A DNA stretch of 64,000 nucleotides from Chondrilla cf. caribensis (GCA_964020155.1 OZ026555.1:2553282-2617281); one strand, 5' to 3'; shown: positions 45,618 to 57,657, numbered from the stretch's first letter. Notes: a model not told the origin generated them from the letters alone. Numbers and translations: made by a program.

Positions 45618-46484
45618 CTCATTTTGTATGTCATTGCCAAGAACAAGTCAAGCATCAAGCAAAAGTGTACATGAGTGAGGGGGTGTCTGTTAACATCTGA
45701 CAACATGGTTGACAACTATTAAGTGAGCTTTTGTGAACATTAACAGTGAGGCAGTTTTGGCTCCTCCTGTTACTGTCACATGTCATCCATTCGAAATACT
45801 CATGTGAGGACAAATTTTTATTTTAACATAAGATGCATGCATTATATTATTTATATATATAACTTTACTTCATGTCCATACATACTCAAATCATGCACCA
45901 CCCCTGTGACCCACACACATTTTATTACATTTCATTGTTTACAAAATAAAGTCACAATGTTATGGATAACATGGTTGGTGTGCACTGTGCACATGTCATA
46001 CCTGAGACACTACATACGTACTATACAAGAATAAGAATATTGACAATTGCTACACTGCTGTGAATTATGACTTACACTTGTTGAAATCATGCAAGATTCT
46101 TGTCAAATATGACTTGTGTATGTGAGTGTAAGTAACATTTTGACTTGTACCACATACACTGCCAATTTCCATGGCAATAGTTAATGGACAACTTGAAGGC
46201 GATGTGTCGATTTATTGTTGGTTAGCTTCAGGTACTCAGAAGTACACAGATGGTAATATGTGCACCAGCAGGTGGCAGTTACATTACTTCTGGACAGTAC
46301 TGAAATATATTTGTAGGAACAGTGAACCTATCAATAATTCTCTGTTGGAGTTGTCAAACACAGGTGTAATGGTATACTTCACATGCATGTCTTGTTATGT
46401 CACTTGCTTTTTAAATTACAGCAAACTATCATCAAATCAATTGCTGCAAGATACAGCAAGTTTAGAAGCACAATGTAGCTTATA

Positions 46485-48353
46485 CAGTCCAACTTTGTTA
46501 TAACGAACACCCTTCGGACCGTCACAAATGTTCACTATATCAGGGTGTTCACTATAGCAGGGTATACACCAACATCATGATTAATGATAAAAACTCAATC
46601 TTAGACCATAAGAAAGCACAGTATAAGTACACAGCACAGCAATTCATAGTATAAATGAGTCCAAAGTAGACTGTCTGAGTTGTTGTGATCTTTTGGCATA
46701 GCATTTATTTTCCAAAATGCTCAGGTGGGTAATTTCATCCTCCATGCCAGACAGTGACTGGATGTAGTCCCTCACTGTATCCATTGCAGCAAGGAACTGT
46801 TTGAAACTGGGTACCTGCACTGGTACAGAGTCGTCAATTTCTTCTGCATCAGTAGGTACCAATGCTTCTTTCCCTCTCAAGATCGACTGTACAATGTCTT
46901 CATCGGGGCATTCTTCAGATGTTGGAATCTGAGCTTCTTCTTGTGACAACTCCTGAATGGCCTCTACAGTGATACCCAGGGCCTCACACTCTTCTTCTAT
47001 TTCTGGTAATTCCGCCTCTTCAGTGCTGCTTCCTGTTTCCCATCCTGCATGCCTGAAACAATTAGCAATAAAGTCACCAGAGACATTGTCCCATGCCTTG
47101 GCTGTGATTTTCATTGCCACCAGCACATCCACTTTGTAGTCACTCCCACTGTCGATTGGTTCAACCATCTTCCCAAGCAGCAGCTTCTTGTACCACATTT
47201 TGAAGCAATGGATGACGCCTTGATCCATTGGCTGCAACACAGCAGTCGTGTTAGGGGGCAAGAAATGCACAGTCACAGCTTGCAACCTTGGTACGATAGG
47301 ATGACCTGGACAGTTGTCTGCAAACAGTAAAACCTTTCGTTTCTGTTGTACCATCTTTTGATCGAATGATCGGAGCCACTCCTCCCAAATCTCCCCAGTC
47401 ATCCATGCAGGCATTTCTGCTGTGTTTGTACGTAACAGGCAGTGAATGGACATTCTTCAGGCAACGGGGTTTGGCAAATTTTCCAATAAGTAGTGGGCGC
47501 AGCAGATCAGTCCCATCCATGTTTGCTCCAAGCAAGAGAGTGACTCTCTGCTTACTTTTCTTGGTACCAGAACAATCATCTCCCTTACTTGCAAGTGTCT
47601 TTCCTGGCAGAAGCTGATAGAAGAGACCGGTTTCATCAGCATTGTATATGTCTCTGGGCTGATATCCGTCTATCAGTTTGGGAAGAACGTCCTTGATCCA
47701 GTTGCTGGTTGTCTCAAGGTTTACTTCCCCCTTCTCGCCATTGAGCGACTTGAATTTCAGATCGTGCCGCTGTTTGAAGCGATCAATCCATCCGTTCGAA
47801 CACTTGAAATCATTAAGGCCGAATGCAGCAGCGAATTTTTCTGCCTTTTCCTTCAAAAGGTGAGATGTGACAGGGAGCTTTCTCTCCCTGACCTGGATGA
47901 ACCAGCAATGAACAGCGTTATCCAAGTCTTCGTTCCTGGCGCCGCGCATTCTCTTCCGTGCAGAGCTTGTCTTCCCGTCCTCGATTGAATCCTTAATCTT
48001 TGAGCGATTGGCCCAAATTGTCGCAACAGTACTCCTAGAGAGCCCTGTATCCTTGCATATAGCGCCTTGTGTTTTAATACCTGCCTCAATGTCTTTTACA
48101 ATTGCAAGTTTGTCCTTCAAAGCAATAGACTTTCTCTTCGATTCGGCCATTTTTCTCTAGCCACCAGGTGACAACGTAGACACGTATGAATAGAGTATCT
48201 ATGGTGACAGTGATCGTTATAACCGGAAATTAGTGAAGTAATCAACGCAATAACAGAGTTGATTAGTACACTGTGGATGTGGTTCCAGCGCTTTTGATCG
48301 TTATAAGCCGTGTTATCGTTATAAGCATGGTTCGTTATAATGAAGTTGGACTG
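46485..48353 (-). mobile_element. Tigger (pogo superfamily) DNA transposon, near-complete
   Basis: 1869 bp. The 24-bp terminal inverted repeats (CAGTCCAACTTTGTTATAAC / CAGTCCAACTTCATTATAAC, then GAAC) match at 22 positions, with TA on both outer sides (46483-46484 and 48354-48355). The uninterrupted target GCTTATAATCAAAATG survives in module II at about 31219-31234, so the TA duplication is confirmed inside the window. Subterminal GTTATAA repeats occur at both ends. It carries a single transposase gene on the minus strand with one frameshift. Confidence 0.92.
46644..48150 (-). pseudogene. Tigger/pogo transposase, one frameshift
   Basis: ATG at 48150. The N-terminal part has a CENP-B-type helix-turn-helix (ALKDKLAIVKDIEAG ... 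SRSTVATIWANRSKI), then a second DNA-binding HTH (NGWIDRFKQRHDLKF) and the first DDE block (IYNADETGLFYQLLPGKTL). At about 47420-47432 the frame shifts; the second frame continues through VLLFADNCPGHP (second catalytic Asp) and FLPPNTTAVLQPMDQGVI to a stop at 46644. Both halves are otherwise free of stops, indicating a young copy inactivated by a single small indel. The usual role is cut-and-paste transposition at TA sites. Confidence 0.92.
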
Positions 48354-48490
48354 TAATCAAAATGTTATATTAGATCATAACTGTTTTCAGTGGTACAATC
48401 AATGCCCAGCTGTACAACAGTTATGTCAACAAATAACAGTAACATCCAATATAATACACACCAAGTAGTAATACACTAGTGATCACTTAC

Positions 48491-48665
48491 ACGATATCCA
48501 ATCTCCATCTTCACTGTTTTACACTTGCATTGTGACCATGCTTCACACAATTCCTTCTCATCCACTGGAGTCTTGTCCTGGTCAGGAATGACGAGATGTA
48601 ATGGGACAACTTCAATAAATCATGTCATCTTGTTCAAAACTCACTGACAAACATTCCTCATAACA
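48491..48665 (-). pseudogene. Module IV exon C (frameshifted)
   Basis: 175-bp copy of exon C with intact splice borders and the shared 2-bp deletion. Confidence 0.65.
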
Positions 48666-48687
48666 CTGAAGGCATCTAATCTATTAC

Positions 48688-49022
48688 ATAGACATAGGAA
48701 CCGGGGGTAGGGGGGCAGGAGGCCCATGCCCCACCCGCTCCCCCAGATTTCATAAGGGAGGGGTCAGAAGTGAATTGGCCCTTTCTCACCTCAGTAATCT
48801 TTGACTCTGCTACTAAGTATACAGCCCCTCTCACTAAAGTATATAGAATCAGTTTACAACACTTTTGTTCAGATCTACAGTCGATAAATACTGTTGTTCA
48901 GGATTCTGTTTTAGAGTCTTACGCGTGGAAGCCATTTTATTGATTGTGCAATCGACACGCGGCCTGATTGAGATTTTAGAGTATAATCGCCCCCCAATTT
49001 TGAAAGTGTTCTACGCCACTTA
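48688..49022. mobile_element. 0.36-kb insertion, module IV copy
   Basis: Counterpart of 31559-31914, at the identical position relative to exon C, flanked by ATTAC repeats. It was inherited through duplication rather than inserted independently. Confidence 0.6.
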
Positions 49023-50154
49023 ATTACTACACAGTATACTAATTCCACCAGATAGGGGTTGCACTGGAATGAGCAGTGTTGACAAACAGTTTGAACAACA
49101 CTACACTATTCAACTTTAATAGCACTTATATACATGTGGCCTAAGCCATTTGACAAATAATATAAAATATTGCAACCACAGTATTAATAGTTATACATAA
49201 GCACTTTGTCCAAAGACGAAACGGAAAACCGTTTACACGAAAATGGCAGGCAAATGCGTGAAATGTCGATTGGAACCAATCGGAACACTGCCTACAAATT
49301 CGAGCGATCACTTTTAGCTTTCAAGTTCCTGTTCCCCTCCTCTTGAAAACAGCCGCAAATTGCTGGGGCTGTTGAAGCCGCACGAGTGAAAGATGATAAT
49401 CCTGAGCTTCGTGTATCTGCTGAAGAATGGCATACCGCTAAAACATCTATGTCACAGTTTAATCCTTAATACTAACAGCATCTACGTCACACTTCAATTT
49501 TATTAACGAGGGTGACTGAAATTTTTTGATATTAACACAGTTTAAACAGAATGGCATTCTATGAAAACAGTATTATAGTAGCGTTTTACAAAAGAAAGAC
49601 TGGAATGAATCAAGGCAGTTCGTATTCGTTCTTACAAACAGAACGGGAACCAACTTTTGCCTCCTACCATAAGTACAACAACTCTCACATACCCCTCACC
49701 ATTCATTGATAAGCACTTGTGAGCACTCATTCAATCAACACCTTTAGGAAGTATTTATCTAACCTCTCGACAAAGGTACATATATAGCACCTCAGATTAC
49801 TTATTACAGGGGTTCAATCAATTCAGAGATCATTTCGTACACTACAGTACTACACCAGGACATAGAATGGTGTCCTTAGTATAGAGGTTTTCAGATGTTT
49901 GTAACAGAGAGGTAACACTGCATTATTTGTAACGACAGGTATGATTGAAAGTGTAGGAACTGCAAGACCATGAGTATATATAATTTGAAGGTATAATATA
50001 ATGTAAATAAAGTATAACTAAACAATTTCAAGCTAATGAGATTCACATGCATAGACATAAATGCATGGTGGAATATAGCCAGATAGAATCATCATGGTGA
50101 GGTTGTACAATATTCAGGAGTTCCAGCTCTTTCTATACAGTACACTGAACTTAC

Positions 50155-50318
50155 ATCAATCAACATCATGGTAACATTCAGTTCCTCTAAATCCTTAGCA
50201 CCTCCCACTCCACAGAGGATTGCTGCCCACTCTGCTGGAGAGAGATACAATGTCAACTGACTTGTGAGACATGGAACCAGTAACAGCTTCAGTGAACACA
50301 TCCATGATTCATCATATT
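50155..50318 (-). CDS. Module IV exon B (LRR-like)
   Basis: 164 bp, acceptor TTGCAG, phase 1 to 0, open. It encodes EYDESWMCSLKLLLVPCLTS then SPAEWAAILCGVGGAKDLEE. Confidence 0.7.
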
Positions 50319-51059
50319 CTGCAATAAAAATGGACAAAATAACAAAAATGAATGACTACAGATTTTGAATAGACCATAAATAGCTTTAAAGGATCCAGTA
50401 CATCCCATGCTCAAAGTTTTCAAAACATTTTGTAGATCCAAATAATAAAAGATTGCTTCAACACACACTCGTGTACATATTGTAGAGAATGATGTACATA
50501 TGTCTGTGTGAAGGTGTTAATTGTTGTTCTTATGAGTGATGTTTGTTTATGATTTGTTGCAAGCATGCTCAGTGTGTCAGTCAGACGTGTGTATTTCAGA
50601 AGTGAATAATGAGTGAAATGTGTACAAGTTGATAGTAGGCCAGTATGCAGTTAGGCCAGCCATACTACAGTAATTTGGTAATTAGGATCCAAACAGCTAC
50701 TATTTCGTTGTATGTTGTTGTGAACCCAAGCTTGGAGTAATCATGGACACATACAGTAAAATCAGAAGGTTCATTGTGACTACAGTGGCCTATTGGGAAC
50801 TAGTAATTTGAGAGGAAAAAAACTTTTGGGTCTGGTGGTTGGTGCAGGATGGTGTACTAGAGAAGGTTGAGCACAGTAAGTGGACAGCACCCATTGTCCC
50901 TGTTCCTGAGAAGAGTAGGGGATTTTGAGACTGAGCATTCAACTCCTAGTGCACACATGCAGGGTGAATATGTCTGCATGGTCAATGTCCATTGAAGTCA
51001 GTAGCAAAAGAGCTATCATACATGTCAACAGTATGACAGGTTCAAGTGTGTCAACTTAC

Positions 51060-51171
51060 CAGAGGAACAGTTGTACCCGCAGTCAATCACCAAGTGCTGT
51101 ACATTTTGGCATAATGATATTCCCTTTAGTAGTGCCCTCACAAAAGACTTTTTAAACTCAGTCCACTCATT
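51060..51171 (-). CDS. Module IV exon A (LRR-like)
   Basis: 112 bp, phase 0 to 1, open. It encodes NEWTEFKKSFVRALLKGISL then CQNVQHLVIDC. Confidence 0.65.
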
Positions 51172-53094
51172 CTACAAGTGACCAAATGTAATATGTACAA
51201 GAAATAAACATAATTTCAACACAATATGAAGAATCGTAATTAACATATGCACAAAACGGTAGTTGACATAGAATCTGTGTACATGCTGAATAGGTAGCCA
51301 GTATATGGGAAATCTTGAAGAAACTACACAAAGTATGAACCATCACTTCCTTTCATGGGATACTTACATGTGGCAGTCCTGGGTAGAAAACGAACATTAG
51401 TGCTTGACAGTCAAAATAGTACTTTGTACGAAACTAGTTTCCAAGGACTGAGGCAAGCTAAGAACACTTCTAGCCAGTGTGGTCACCAGAATTTAAATAA
51501 AGAAGGGTACCTTTATGTATGTGTGGAACAATTTTGAGGGGTTTTAATGAAGCAATCACATAACAATGACAGCAACAGTACAATTATGTAGAATAAACAG
51601 TGTAAATAACAATATGTTATACACTACTCAGCAGTAAAACCACATTGATGTACACTGATCATTTGAAGAGGGGTGCAGGGGGTATTTTGAGTCATGTTGA
51701 AGGGTACTTTGGGTCTCAAGAAGGGTTCTGTACCTTTCGAAAATGACCTAGAGACCACACTGCTTCTAGCTCACAAGTTAGCCTGTCCCTGTTATTGATG
51801 CTAAGAAACCACGTATCCCCATGAGCTATATGTGGCCTGGCATGATAAAGGTCGTGGTGATAGTATGAAACCCACACCCGGTGGATGTGAAGTTTAGCGC
51901 ACCGATTTACAGCAATCACTCGAATACCGCATTTTCATTGTGTCCTGTCTCTCTGATATGTGTATGTGCAAGTGAAAAGGGCCATTAGCGATTTTTGTCA
52001 AATTTGTGTTTTTGGCATTGTTCGATAGCCTATTCCACACTGCAGACGATGACGCTATCATTTAGACCATAGGAGCGACTATTTATGCACTACAGGTCTT
52101 TGTTTGAGTCCCTCCTCGCAACGTTATAATGGATAACAGGCTCACTTCCGTTTTTGGCACTGATTCCTTATACTGAGGATGTCATACCATACTGACCAAT
52201 GGAAATTCATGATGTCATTCAAGGTGAATCCACATTCAAGATCGAACTGCATAACTCCGTATAATTTAAAATGGCAACTTTGAATGTTTAACAAAATGTT
52301 TCGTTCTTGAAAAGTACAAATCATATCGATATGAGGCTTTCAGAACTTATTCTTTATCACTATATAAGCAATGTGATCAAATAAAACTAAAAACAAACAT
52401 TTTCCAATTGTGAATTGTGACTGCCACACATACAGTGGTGGTTTAAAGTATCAATACTAAAGCTCGTGGGCCACTCCCAAGTGCTCACGTGAGCTTGTAC
52501 GTGTTCCCGTGTGCACTCGTATGAGTACTTCAGCCCTTTGTTGCAAAGGTGTTAATGGTATTCAAGGTGTTTCAGATCATACTGTTAGGACCGTATGTGC
52601 TAGAGCGTCACAGTGGATTTTCTCGAACCCACTGTACTTAGTGCGCATGTTGTAGGCAATATCATGGATAATTACTTTAATCAGTACTGTAAGTAACATT
52701 AGTACACAGATGGTAATACGTGCACCAGCAGGTGGAAGTTACATTACTTCTGGCCAGTACTGGAATGTATTTGTAGGAACATACACAGTACACACAGCAA
52801 ATAAATGAGTAATTCTTTGTTGGAGATGTCAAACACAGGTACAATTACGATTTACATTTATCTCTTTCTACATCCTTTTCTGTTCAAATTGCAGCAAACT
52901 ATCATCAAATCAATTGCCGCAAGATATATCAAGTTTAGAAACACAATGTAGCTTATATTAAAAGAAGCCATTATCAGATAACAACAGCTTTCAGTGGTAC
53001 AACCAATCCCCAGCTGTACAACAGTTATGTCAACAAATAACAGTAACAACCAATATAATACACATCAAGTAGTAATACACTAGTGATCACTTAC

Positions 53095-53269
53095 AGGAGA
53101 TCCAATCTTCATCTTCACTGTTTTACACTTGCATTGTGACCATGCTTCACACAATTCCTTCTCATCCACTGGAGTGTTGTCCTGGTCAGGAATGATGAGA
53201 TGTAATAGGACAACTTCAATAAATCATGTCATCTTGTTCAAAACTCACTGACAAACATTCCTCTTAACA
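53095..53269 (-). pseudogene. Module V exon C (frameshifted)
   Basis: 175-bp copy with the shared 2-bp deletion. The sequence beyond its acceptor side diverges from the other modules about 15 bp out. Confidence 0.6.
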
Positions 53270-53693
53270 CTGAAGGCATCTAAGAGTATTTCAGTTCACT
53301 AATTTAATGGCATCAAGTTGCCTACTAACAAGTTCTTTGAGAGAGTAAAGGATTAGTACAACAGAGATCGGCCAGAATATACAATTTTATCAAGAGTTCA
53401 CTGACTCAATTGGGAAATACCATTTTCTTCATCCCAGAAAATAAGTGCCCACCGTTTTGACGAATCCATTTGCGGTAGTTATATTCATTACTGAAGAGAT
53501 GAGATCTTTGTATAATCGAGTATCTCATCAAATCGTTCTGTACTTTGATAGAATACATTCAAATTGACACATTAGGTTCTTTTTCGTTTTTTCGTATGTT
53601 TCATTTCGTTCCACTACTGTATTTCTCTTGTAGGTAATGGTACGAAGATGCGTTTAAACGGAACCTAAACTTCATTTTGTTGCCTATCATATA

Positions 53694-53867
53694 CAGTGAA
53701 TATTTGTTAATCAAAGCAATTCATTTTCAAAGAATATGGCAGATTAACGAGTTTGGCGGATTAACTGGATATTCATTAGTATTTGTACATTATAATGGTA
53801 CAGGGAAATTACGGCGAATTGAAAGGTTTAGCGAATAAAGGGGTGGCGGATTAACGAGAACTCACTG
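53694..53867. mobile_element. MITE, pogo/Tigger-like, TA target duplication
   Basis: 174 bp. Left end CAGTGAATATTTGTTAATC, right end on the minus strand CAGTGAGTTCTCGTTAATCC, with TA on both sides (53692-53693, 53868-53869). No coding sequence. Confidence 0.75.
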
Positions 53868-54108
53868 TATAGCACTTTGGATTTCTCCAGACACTCTACA
53901 ATAATAGCTCAGACTTCAGAGATACCTCAATACCATGACAATACTAAAGGGGAAGGCAGTTGTGGACAACTGTTGAAGTGTCATTGTTCTTGGAAAAGGA
54001 ACTGATGCTGGCTTTACTTCTAGATCTCCATGTATGGTTGATAAGATTACTTGTTTCTATAAGTACTTTGCCATTTGGAAAATGTTCTATACAGTACACT
54101 GAACTTAC

Positions 54109-54272
54109 ATCAATCAACATCATGGTAACATCCAGTTCCTCCAAATCCTCAGCACCTCCCACTCCACAGAGGATTGCTGCCCACTCTGCTGGAGAGAGAC
54201 ACAATCGCAACTGACTTGTGAGACATGGAACCAGTAACTGCTTCAGTGAAGACATCCATGATTCATCATATT
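54109..54272 (-). CDS. Module V exon B (LRR-like)
   Basis: 164 bp, phase 1 to 0, open. It encodes EYDESWMSSLKQLLVPCLTS then SPAEWAAILCGVGGAEDLEE. It is the B copy closest to NLR-like gene 2. Confidence 0.7.
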
Positions 54273-54500
54273 CTGTGATAAAAATGGACAAAAATCAATG
54301 ACTACAGATTTTGAATAGACCATAGATAGCTTTGAAGGTCCAAGTACACCCCATGCTCAAAGTGGTAATACAAACACAAACATTTTGTACATCATAATAA
54401 TAAAAGATTGCTTCAACACACACTCATGTACATATTGTAGAGAATGATGTACATATGTCTGTGTAAAGGTTTAACTGCTGTTCTTATGAGTGATAATATT

Positions 54501-55480
54501 GTAGAGGCTACTTGCTACGTGGAATTACTAAGGGAAAAGATGATTCTTTGAACTGACAGCTGACGAAGGCTTTTGTGGTTGAAACATCCTGTCCATCCTG
54601 GATTGGAGTAATCATGGCCAAATATATATGAAACAATTGCCGAGTTCAATGTGGAGAATGTAATTATTGTGGCCTATCTGCATTTATGGAGACAGACAGG
54701 ATAGAATTGCGTATGATCTCCGTGATCAAGTTACACAAAAGAGCTTGCTGGCCGAGAACCTCACCTATCAGAAGGCTATACAATAATCTGTTAACCTCCA
54801 CCATTTGATTATCATGCAACCATGCTTGTCCTCTCTCCACATATGCATGTACCCCCCTCAGAAACACACCATTAGGAAAATTATAATGTATATCTACTAT
54901 ATCTACACATACTGAGGGTTCCTTTTAGGGGGTGGAAGAAAGGGGGCAATTCCTGTCTCTTGAATGAAATTTTCCCTTCCCCTCGGAGATCATATATTCT
55001 CTAGTAACACTTCATTCAAGTCATGTTCTCCCTTCCTTCTATTCCTTCTGCACGCACACAAGCATGTACACAACACATATATATCTGAAGTACACTTGAG
55101 ATCATAGATATAGGTCACTTAGGGTTACCCACAATATCGGAACTAATAAACATATTGTAGGCAAGGCTATACCAGAAGGTGTCATCAAAACATCATGTTA
55201 GACAAAAATACCATATTATGTGAGCGTGCAAGTGAAAAGGGCCCTTAGCCATTGTTATCAAAATGTTCAGAATTTAACAAAACAGCCAAATAACACTTGT
55301 TGGAAGGAGAGAGATTTGACAATGTCATTTTCTCACACAAATCAACTGTACAACTTAATCAGCATCTACAAAAGTTGTTCAGAAAGTCGTTCAGAAAGTG
55401 AGGAGCCCCATGTAAGCTTGAATATTACCACAAAAATGAATAAAATGGCTGATAACACGTAGCACGAGAAGATTAATAAG
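54501..55480. other. Unresolved stretch between module V and the Tc1 relic
   Basis: A minus-strand frame at 54664-54867 (LLYSLLIGEVLGQQALLCNL then ITEIIRNSILSVSIN) has an LRR-like helix/strand look but no clear acceptor or donor. Nothing else is recognisable. Confidence 0.3.
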
Positions 55481-56231
55481 TAGAGTGCAATATTGCAAAG
55501 ATTTAGAAGTGAGGAAGAAGACTGTCAGCAACAATGCATATGATGAATACAAATGTGACCGGTTGGGGTGAAAAATACTAAAAAATGGTCGCCTGTAGTG
55601 AAGATTGGTGGCAGCAAAAATGTTGAACCCTACATGCAATTTGCAAACTACTACTTACCAAAAATGATGCATCGAGTTTGCCAATGGAGATACGTATGTT
55701 TACCCCTGCCTTGCCAAGAATAGCACAAATGGCATTATATGTCAGTTGCTTTTACCCGTGACCGAGGTTTTGATTAGGTTCTATTTTGTAACACATCATT
55801 GTTCCTTGATTTGAATAATGATTGGTGTCTCTCTCATGTGTGGGCTGGTATATCGAGAAACGGAGCTACCAGCATTGTAATATTGACGGGATCATGACAG
55901 CGACCAGGTATGGAGATATTCTTTTAGCCTTCCTCGTACCTTTCATCAAGGAATATTATCCTTCAGTCCACCAACTATACCAAAATAATGATTTGAAGCA
56001 TACCAGCCACTACACCCAGGGTTTCTTGTAGAGAATGATATCCAATGGTGGAGAAGCCCAGCAGAAAGCCTGGATCTGAACTCAATCGAAAAGGTTTGGG
56101 GGTTGATGAAGTGCTTTCTACGCGATAATTTCAAACCAATATTAATTAATACTGCACAGTTGAAGGCTGGCATCTGGCTTTACTGGAAAAAGATGATACC
56201 CAAGTTTGTGCAAAATATATCAACCATTTGA
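55480..56231 (+). pseudogene. Tc1/mariner-type transposase relic
   Basis: In three plus-strand frames separated by small indels: SHVWAGISRNGATSIVIL, then GIMTATRYGDILLAFLVPFI ... LYQNNDLKHTSHYTQGFL, then WWRSPAESLDLNSIEKVWGL. This is the order of Tc1 family catalytic blocks (W-GIS..G, G-M-A..Y..IL, q-ND-a-H, SPDLNPIE-W). Upstream sequence with NKMADN and VQYCKDLEVRKK may be more N-terminal debris. Dead copy. Confidence 0.75.
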
Positions 56232-57310
56232 GCAAGTGATGCCTGACGTCCTTCAAGTCGATGGAGCCCCTTCAGGACACTAAAACTGTTTTCTTATCAC
56301 ATCTGACATTGTATCCTGGTTCAGCGAAAGATCAAAAAAAGAAAGAGAAAAGTGTGCACATATCAGCGCTGGAAGCACAGGTCACTGATGTGTGCACAGT
56401 TCACCAAACAGGTTTCATTGTTGGGATTAATTGCGTGAGAACAAGGCAGGAAATTAGTAAACACATTTCTATTGTATATAATATGTTGTATTGGACTATG
56501 CGCATATTTGCCGTATAAATTGTCTATTATCTGCCACCCACGATACAACTATTACTTGTACCTTGTTTACCTCTACCTGTAATTTTACTCCATGGTACCT
56601 TAGAGTTTATTTGTTTGAAAATTGTATGTTGTCTAGATTGCTTCGTGGTACCTAAATGTATTGAGAATAACGAGATTGAAAAGTGAATACTCTTTCGAAG
56701 GGACTGTCAACTAATAACCAATACCTTCATTAGATAACATCAAATAATGGCTATGTAATTATACTTTGAACCAGGATTGTTCATTCACATCTGTCCTTCA
56801 GAAGTTTCTGCAAAAATTTGTGCTGAAATCGCAATTTCAGGTTCAGGTTTCCACAAATCACTCACAAGTGTTTGTGGAAAATCCTGTGAAATGTGTACTT
56901 TTTCTGTGGCATGCATGGTATTTCTGTACTAACATGGCTCATCATGTGTTGTACAGTACATATTTCAGAAAATGTCCATGCAGTCAAAATCTCCTATAAT
57001 ATATTATACACTTAAAGACACTTGCGATGTATTACCATTAGGACACATGCGTAATAGCTTGGAAAAGATTGCATCACTTTTGAGAAAGGACACTTTTCGA
57101 AGGATGGGCTGTGATCTGGATCGGATTCATGAGGACATTAAATATAATGGCTTGGAGGTTTGTATGGGTAAAAATTGATTTTTCTTCATTTTGTAAATAA
57201 AATCAAAACACTTCGTGTTGAAATTAATTATTTTTATATAGCAAAAAAGTCAATCATAAATGTTTTGTATCAAACACCGCATCCTTGCACAAATTACATG
57301 TGAAGAAGAA

Positions 57311-57543
57311 CAAGTAATTCGAGTTTAAAAAACTCGTGGGGCTGCCGCCCCCCGCACTCGAATTACTTGGAGGTCTTTCTTAGGTTTAGAAGAACCTTCG
57401 CTGAGGTTATTACGTTCGGCGAAGCTTCAGCGCACGAATTCTAGCCCAATTTCTAATTGTCGGCGTTCGAAATCGGCCATCTTTATTTCGCGCAATATAA
57501 ATTATAATATAAATTCATTGTTGTGGTTACGCGTAGGAACACG

Positions 57544-57581
<38 letters not shown>

Positions 57582-57657
57582 ATATATCTATCGGACGAGC
57601 GTTACATACCGGAAGTCGAAATGAAAACAATATAGGGGCTGCCTGCGGCAGCCCCTA
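57311..57657. other. Pair of GC-rich hairpins bracketing about 300 bp
   Basis: The first hairpin has arms CAAGTAATTCGAGT (57311-57324) and ACTCGAATTACTTG (57356-57369) around GGGGCTGCCGCCCC. The second is TAGGGGCTGCCTGCGGCAGC plus CCCTA at 57633-57657, a near-perfect palindrome. Both carry GGGGCTGCC and stand out against AT-rich surroundings. Confidence 0.6.
57547..57580. repeat. (TA)n microsatellite
   Basis: TA run between the two GC-rich hairpins. Confidence 0.9.

Larger units (their letters stand above)
35690..46200 (-). repeat. Exon module III of the tandem array
   Basis: Minus-strand exons in transcription order: A 44681-44792, B 37285-37448, C 36077-36253. The A-B interval is expanded to over 7 kb by a CACTA-like element (37612-41375) and adjoining sequence with a LINE fragment (42025-42696). 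It shares with module I the integrase relic and the 44.9-45.7 kb segment. It is the only module whose exon C is intact. Confidence 0.8.
46200..52700 (-). repeat. Exon module IV of the tandem array
   Basis: Minus-strand exons in transcription order: A 51060-51171, B 50155-50318, C 48491-48665. Interrupted by a Tigger transposon (46485-48353) and the 0.36-kb insertion shared with module II (48688-49022). Without the Tigger it is about 4.6 kb. Confidence 0.8.
52700..54500 (-). repeat. Exon module V (partial)
   Basis: Most upstream module in transcription order. It contains C (53095-53269) and B (54109-54272); no exon A was found upstream of B. A MITE sits between B and C. Confidence 0.75.

Noticed and set aside
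47366..47988. Several plus-strand frames over the Tigger element
   Set aside because: They are antisense shadows of the transposase.
25246..54272. Exon B as part of a HECT ubiquitin-ligase domain (the segment L-SPAEW-ILCG recalls the HECT ELE-LICG motif)
   Set aside because: No other HECT blocks nearby; five tandem copies, exon pairing with A and C, and the position after NACHT genes fit leucine-rich repeats better.
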